A stretch of DNA of 7,921 bases from Gammaproteobacteria bacterium (GTDB lineage: Bacteria; Pseudomonadota; Gammaproteobacteria; UWMA-0217). Position numbers and translations under genes: made by a program. The stretch is taken from NCBI GenBank assembly GCA_011330835.1, contig DRPO01000467.1:1-7921 (forward strand). The letters run 5' to 3'. The notes beneath the pieces were generated by a model that did not search any database, was not told the origin of the DNA, and was given only the letters and a program-made list of their open reading frames with translations. Positions 4,691 through 7,921 of this stretch are shown here, one piece after another. Every line of letters begins with the position of its first letter. Positions within the stretch are counted from its first letter, which is position 1.

Positions 4691-7370
4691 TCTCCAATCC
4701 AACATCCGGGTCGTAATCGACCAGGACTTTCTGTCCGCTCTTGTCTTGTCCGAAAGCCCGCCATGTATGTCCATCTTTCACCAATGGCAGGATGAAACTT
4801 TCCTCATCGAACAGCTTTTCATGTTCGCGCAGTTGATCCAGCGACTCCCGCAAGACGGTATCCTCCAGTGGCGCCAGTTTGGATAGCTGGTTGACGTTGA
4901 CACGCAGGCTGGACAGGTCCCAGCGATAACGACCTTCGTCTGCCCAGGGCCTCAATTCCTCATCCTCCCAACGGGCCAGGTAGACAGTCCGGTTCTCGTC
5001 ACCCAGGCGGGTGGCGATGCGGGCTTCTTCGTCCCATTGCGGGTTGCCGCGATAACCGCTGTCGAGCCACAGGCTGGAGAATTGTCCTGCGCCGCGTTCG
5101 CTGAATGCCGTCCCATCGACCTCCGTCTTGGCATCCATCAAGTCTGGAGGAATATCGCCACCGTTGTCGTAGACGAACTCCAGCAGATCGCGGGCGTCCT
5201 CGGGCATGCGCCAGCCGCCATTCTCACTAAGCCGCATGGCGGTGCGCCATAAAACCAGAGTGTCGGGGTAGACGTAGTGCGCCTTGGGAAATAGCCCTTT
5301 GTACCAGTCGGCCTTGGGTTTTTTGTCCAGCGGTGGCGAAATGACATACAGCAGTGGCGTTCCGCGTTTGCCACGCTGGTGGCGATGTAGGCGCCCGGCG
5401 CGTTGGATCAGCAGGTCGATGGGAGCGAGGTCGGAGATCATACGGTCGAAGTCCAGGTCCAGCGATTGTTCCACCACTTGGGTGGCGATCAGTACCCGGC
5501 CCCGACGTTGTTCCGGCGTTGAGTCCTTGCCAAATCGATCCAGCATTTCTTGTTCGATGCGCAGTCGGTCGCAAAGGGCGTAGCGACTGTGGAACAGGTG
5601 CAGATGGTTGTTGTTCAGCCAGCTCATATCCCGCAATTGCCGCCAAGCGTCTCGGGCATCGGCCACGGTGTTGCGTATCCAGCAGACGCATTCCCCCGCG
5701 TCAAAAGCTTGGCAAATGTGATCGAATACGGCAGATTCGTCCTTCAGCAAGGTCACATCGACTCGGCGCGCGACCGAAGAACGGGTAGCGACCGGTTGTT
5801 CTGCCACGACTTTATCGAGGGTGGCGTGTGTCAGTAGGGGATAGTTGCCCGATCGCAACGCGGGTATTGAACTCTCTTGAAATGCGCCGACCAGTTGTTG
5901 GCGCTGCTCGCGAGTCAGGGTGGCCGAGAGCAGGACGACGCTACCCCCGAGAGCGGCGTGGAACCGGATCAGACGTTTGAGTGGTTCGGAGGTATAGGCG
6001 TCGTAGGCATGCACCTCGTCGAGAATCAGCACTTTGCCGACCAAGCCGAGCAGGCGCAGTGATTGGTGACGCGCCGGCATCACCGCTAGCAGAGCTTGGT
6101 CGATGGTACCGATACCGACATCAGCGAGCAGGGCTTTCTTGCGGTTGTCCGCCAACCAACGGTTGCACTGGGCGACGATGCTCTCCTCGTCGCCATATCC
6201 GTCCCCGCCGGCGTGCGCCGCGAGCAGTGATTGCTGGAAGTCTGTCGACAAATGGCGAGCGCCGTGGCTCAGGATCAGGCTGGGCGTGGGCTCGCCCAAT
6301 TGGTATAGCTTGCGGTAAACCGTCGCCATGCGTTTATACATGGCATTGGCCGTGGCCATGGTGGGTAAGCCGATATACAGGCCTTGTCCCTGCCCGGCTG
6401 TCATCAGCCGGGCGGCGAGGATCAACGCCGCCTCGGTCTTACCCGCGCCGGTAACGTCTTCGAGGATGAAGAGTTGCGGGCCATCGCCAAGCGGAATGTC
6501 CAGACAAGCCTTTTGCAATGGCGTGGGGTGATTGAGGTAGCTGAAGAGATCGCCAGGGTTGTGCATCTGGCGTACCGGTGGGGGCAATATGCCTGCCGCT
6601 TGCACGGCTTTTTCGGCTGCGGGCAAGGCATGGTCCTGCCAATAGGTCTCCAATCGCATCCGTTTCCCATGAAACGGGAAACGCTCGCTGTCGGAACCCA
6701 GCCAGTCGGCGAGTACCGCGATACCAGCCAGAAGCCAGCTCGCGCGACGCTGGCACTGGGTGAAATCCGGATCGTTGAGATAACGTTTCAGGTTCGACAC
6801 GTCTGGTCGGATCAGATCCCGCCACTCCTTATAAAAATCCAGTGCAGCTTGCTGATCGAAATCGCGGAAATGTGACTTGATGCGTTCTCGCTGATCAGGC
6901 TTGTCGGGTGGCCAGCCATGGTGTCCGGTAACCGCCGCCAACCAGAAGTTCATGGTCGAATCGATGAGATCTCGCCATGCTTCGTCATCAGGGTGGAATA
7001 ACCGTTTGCTGAGGAATTGTTGCCATAGCATCCAGCCCAGGGCGTCGTGACGAATGCTGTAGTTACGCTTGCGAATCTTTTCAGCAGGCCAGAAGGCAAG
7101 CCGCAGATCCTCGCGCAATTGCTGAAAGCTCTCGGCAAACTTGCCCAAATCGTGCAGTCCCAGCAGAAAGACGCACCAGACTTTGGCGTCTTCCTCTGGC
7201 ATTCCCATGAGCTTTGACAGTCGCCGTGACAACTCGCGCCTGCTCTCCAGGAGGGCGCGACCAACCGCCGCCACGTCCAGAGAATGATAGACCAATAGAT
7301 GAAACGGCTCGGCTTCGGTTTCATCCGAGGGAGAGGTCTTGCCCCAGTAGTGATACTTCCTGTCAATCAT
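4674..7370 (-). CDS. cas3: Cas3, HD nuclease-helicase of type I-E
   Basis: Cas3 is recruited by Cascade at an R-loop, nicks the displaced strand and degrades it 3' to 5' using ATP. The 898-aa protein is complete and of normal length. Its HD nuclease is at the N terminus: His29, His73-Asp74 in GLHDLGK, His108-Asp109 in IRHDALGW, and the HH pair 150-151 in VTGHHGW, with Asp222 in ADWLGS. The SF2 helicase follows: Walker A TGAGKT (307-312), a DEVH box (451-454), SAT (482-484), the TQVVEQSLDLD region (630-640) and motif VI QRAGRLHRH (656-664). The C-terminal part (about 750-898) is the accessory domain. All key residues seem present, so it should be active. The ATG at 7370 has AAGGAAA upstream. 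It is 271 nt from cse1, with the guide RNA on the opposite strand between them, so the two are probably transcribed separately. Confidence 0.98.
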   Translation of the reverse strand: MIDRKYHYWGKTSPSDETEAEPFHLLVYHSLDVAAVGRALLESRRELSRRLSKLMGMPEEDAKVWCVFLLGLHDLGKFAESFQQLREDLRLAFWPAEKIRKRNYSIRHDALGWMLWQQFLSKRLFHPDDEAWRDLIDSTMNFWLAAVTGHHGWPPDKPDQRERIKSHFRDFDQQAALDFYKEWRDLIRPDVSNLKRYLNDPDFTQCQRRASWLLAGIAVLADWLGSDSERFPFHGKRMRLETYWQDHALPAAEKAVQAAGILPPPVRQMHNPGDLFSYLNHPTPLQKACLDIPLGDGPQLFILEDVTGAGKTEAALILAARLMTAGQGQGLYIGLPTMATANAMYKRMATVYRKLYQLGEPTPSLILSHGARHLSTDFQQSLLAAHAGGDGYGDEESIVAQCNRWLADNRKKALLADVGIGTIDQALLAVMPARHQSLRLLGLVGKVLILDEVHAYDAYTSEPLKRLIRFHAALGGSVVLLSATLTREQRQQLVGAFQESSIPALRSGNYPLLTHATLDKVVAEQPVATRSSVARRVDVTLLKDESAVFDHICQAFDAGECVCWIRNTVADARDAWRQLRDMSWLNNNHLHLFHSRYALCDRLRIEQEMLDRFGKDSTPEQRRGRVLIATQVVEQSLDLDFDRMISDLAPIDLLIQRAGRLHRHQRGKRGTPLLYVISPPLDKKPKADWYKGLFPKAHYVYPDTLVLWRTAMRLSENGGWRMPEDARDLLEFVYDNGGDIPPDLMDAKTEVDGTAFSERGAGQFSSLWLDSGYRGNPQWDEEARIATRLGDENRTVYLARWEDEELRPWADEGRYRWDLSSLRVNVNQLSKLAPLEDTVLRESLDQLREHEKLFDEESFILPLVKDGHTWRAFGQDKSGQKVLVDYDPDVGLEINGMT

Positions 7371-7399
7371 CTATTTCCTTGCTAAATCAACTTGTAGTC

Positions 7400-7546
7400 T
7401 CCGCCAGCCAAACCTCGGAACTCCCGTACGCACCCTTCAACCCCTGGCGACGTTGCTCGTCATTGCGGGAATGGCCCCACGGCCTCCTCACACCTTGCCA
7501 AGAACGCAATGGCACGCACGCGAGAATCTGACATTCGGCTGGCGGA
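7400..7546. repeat. 10-bp inverted repeat bracketing the cas3 leader, with nested inverted repeats
   Basis: TCCGCCAGCC (7400-7409) and GGCTGGCGGA (7537-7546) are perfect inverted copies 127 nt apart. Nested inside are CATTGCG (7461-7467) with CGCAATG (7505-7511), and GGCC-CCAC-GGCC (7474-7485). In cas3 mRNA these could fold into a multi-stem leader. I see no target-site duplication at the ends, so a small mobile element is not supported. Confidence 0.4.
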
Positions 7547-7574
7547 AAGGCTATAGAATCCTAAGGTAACAGAA

Positions 7575-7601
7575 ATTATAGCGACTGTTTTGCCACGCCA
7601 A
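7575..7601 (-). promoter_or_regulatory. Candidate cas3 promoter
   Basis: A perfect TATAAT lies on the minus strand at 7580-7575. The -35 is weak: TTGGCG (7601-7596) at a short 15-bp spacing or TTGTAT (7606-7601) at 20 bp. The poor -35 may mean that an activator is needed. The start would be near 7568, leaving a leader of roughly 200 nt before the cas3 ATG. The CreR-like spacer seed has no correctly spaced match here. Confidence 0.45.
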
Positions 7602-7752
7602 TACAATCGAACCTGCCTGCGTTAAGTCTTTTGGTTGCGTTTCCGTTCGAGACCGCAAGGAGGCGCCGTTTCATGATGGCTAACCCTGTCCGGTTCGGCC
7701 GGGATGAACAGGATAGCGGGGGTGCGTATCAGTTGGAGATACCGCGAGGAGA

Positions 7753-7921
7753 TTATTTGTAGATTTCGGACATTTCCTTCAGTTCGCGGCGCACGGCCGC
7801 GCGCAGGACGGCGGGGGCGGTCACTTCCACTTCGGCGCCGTATTTAAGGATGTCGCCCAGGAGTTCTTCGTGGCGGTGGTAAGGCAGGCGCAGTTCGTAG
7901 CGGCCATCATCCAGCCATTGG
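7753..7921 (-). CDS. WYL-domain transcriptional regulator, C-terminal end only
   Basis: The minus strand from base 7920 reads 55 residues to TAA (7755-7753); the rest lies outside the window. The end resembles the C-terminal extension of HTH-WYL regulators: GRYELRLPYHRHEELLGDIL, then KYGAEVEVTAP and an LRAAVRRELKEMSEIY helix. Such proteins usually have an N-terminal winged helix, a central WYL ligand-sensing domain and this C-terminal domain, and several are found beside CRISPR-Cas or other defence operons, where they act as repressors or activators. It is oriented like cas3 and 382 nt upstream, so it is a candidate regulator of the locus. Its DNA-binding and ligand domains cannot be judged here. 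Confidence 0.75.
   Translation of the reverse strand, partial: QWLDDGRYELRLPYHRHEELLGDILKYGAEVEVTAPAVLRAAVRRELKEMSEIYK

Larger units (their letters stand above)
7371..7752. other. Intergenic region upstream of cas3 (382 nt)
   Basis: I see no convincing gene here. It holds a candidate cas3 promoter (7575-7601, minus), a leader of about 200 nt with several inverted repeats, and next to the regulator's stop a hairpin-capable sequence at 7685-7712 (CCTGT with ACAGG outside, CCGG with CCGG inside) lacking a U-tract. A plus-strand promoter-like pair, CTGACA (7528-7533) and TATAGA (7552-7557) 18 bases apart, has no gene to serve. A 32-codon minus-strand frame from ATG 7674 lacks a ribosome binding site and is probably chance. 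Confidence 0.6.

Noticed and set aside
7400..7546. Small mobile element (MITE) defined by 10-bp terminal inverted repeats
   Set aside because: No target-site duplication flanks the ends and no second copy is seen in the window; leader RNA structure is a simpler reading.
7624..7637. Second target of the guide near the cas3 promoter (AAG followed by TCTTTTGGTTG)
   Set aside because: The shared TTGGTTG is out of register with the AAG, and seed positions 1-5 do not match GTGTA. The TTGTATTGG on the minus strand near 7600 also needs a 2-nt gap, which an R-loop would not accept.
7580..7674. 32-codon minus-strand ORF (MKRRLLAVS...) between the WYL gene and cas3
   Set aside because: No Shine-Dalgarno, and it runs into the candidate cas3 promoter; nothing beyond an open frame supports it.

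Overview
The window is most of a type I-E (E. coli/Cascade-type) CRISPR-Cas locus, all on the minus strand, from a GC-rich bacterium. A gammaproteobacterium is my guess from codon use and Cas sequence style; no rRNA or housekeeping gene is present to confirm it. Read in the direction of transcription (right to left) the order is: the C-terminal end of a WYL-type regulator (7921-7753), a 382-nt intergenic region, cas3 (7370-4674), a 271-nt regulatory region, then cse1/casA (4402-2825), cse2/casB (2812-2276), cas7e/casC (2237-1203), cas5e/casD (1200-478) and cas6e/casE (481 to beyond base 1). The Cascade genes are packed with gaps of 12, 38 and 2 nt and one 4-nt overlap, so they form one operon. 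cas1, cas2 and the CRISPR array are not in the window and would be expected past the left edge.

The most interesting part is the gap between cas3 and cse1 (4403-4673). On the plus strand, opposite to the cas genes, it holds two degenerate I-E repeats (psi-R1 4587-4615, psi-R2 4636-4664) separated by a 20-nt spacer. The first 14 nt of that spacer recur at 4536-4549 with a single mismatch, exactly at spacer position 6, the base that Cascade flips out and does not read. The recurrence is preceded by 5'-AAG, a canonical I-E PAM. It lies between the -35 (TTGTCT) and -10 (TATTAT) boxes of a very good minus-strand promoter facing cse1. A plus-strand -10 box (TACAAT) sits so that RNA would start just before psi-R1. 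The simplest reading is a cas-regulating, crRNA-like guide (the CreR/CreA class of degenerate mini-CRISPRs) that directs the system's own Cascade to its own operon promoter. Cascade would thus hold its own expression in check, and the operon would be derepressed when Cascade is sequestered, lost or inhibited.

Other points: an arginine-rich 40-codon leader ORF starts about 25 nt after the predicted cas promoter start and overlaps the cse1 start. cse1 most likely begins at a GTG, not at the upstream in-frame ATG. An 11-bp hairpin covers the cas3 stop codon where cas3 and the guide RNA converge. cas3 has its own upstream region with a perfect TATAAT box and a long leader containing several inverted repeats.

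Functionally, Cas6e would cut pre-crRNA (and probably the CreR-like RNA) into guides. Cse1, Cse2, Cas7, Cas5 and Cas6e assemble as Cascade on them, and Cas3 nicks and degrades DNA marked by a fully matched R-loop. The short, partly matched CreR-like guide should allow binding and repression without productive Cas3 attack. This is inferred from sequence only.
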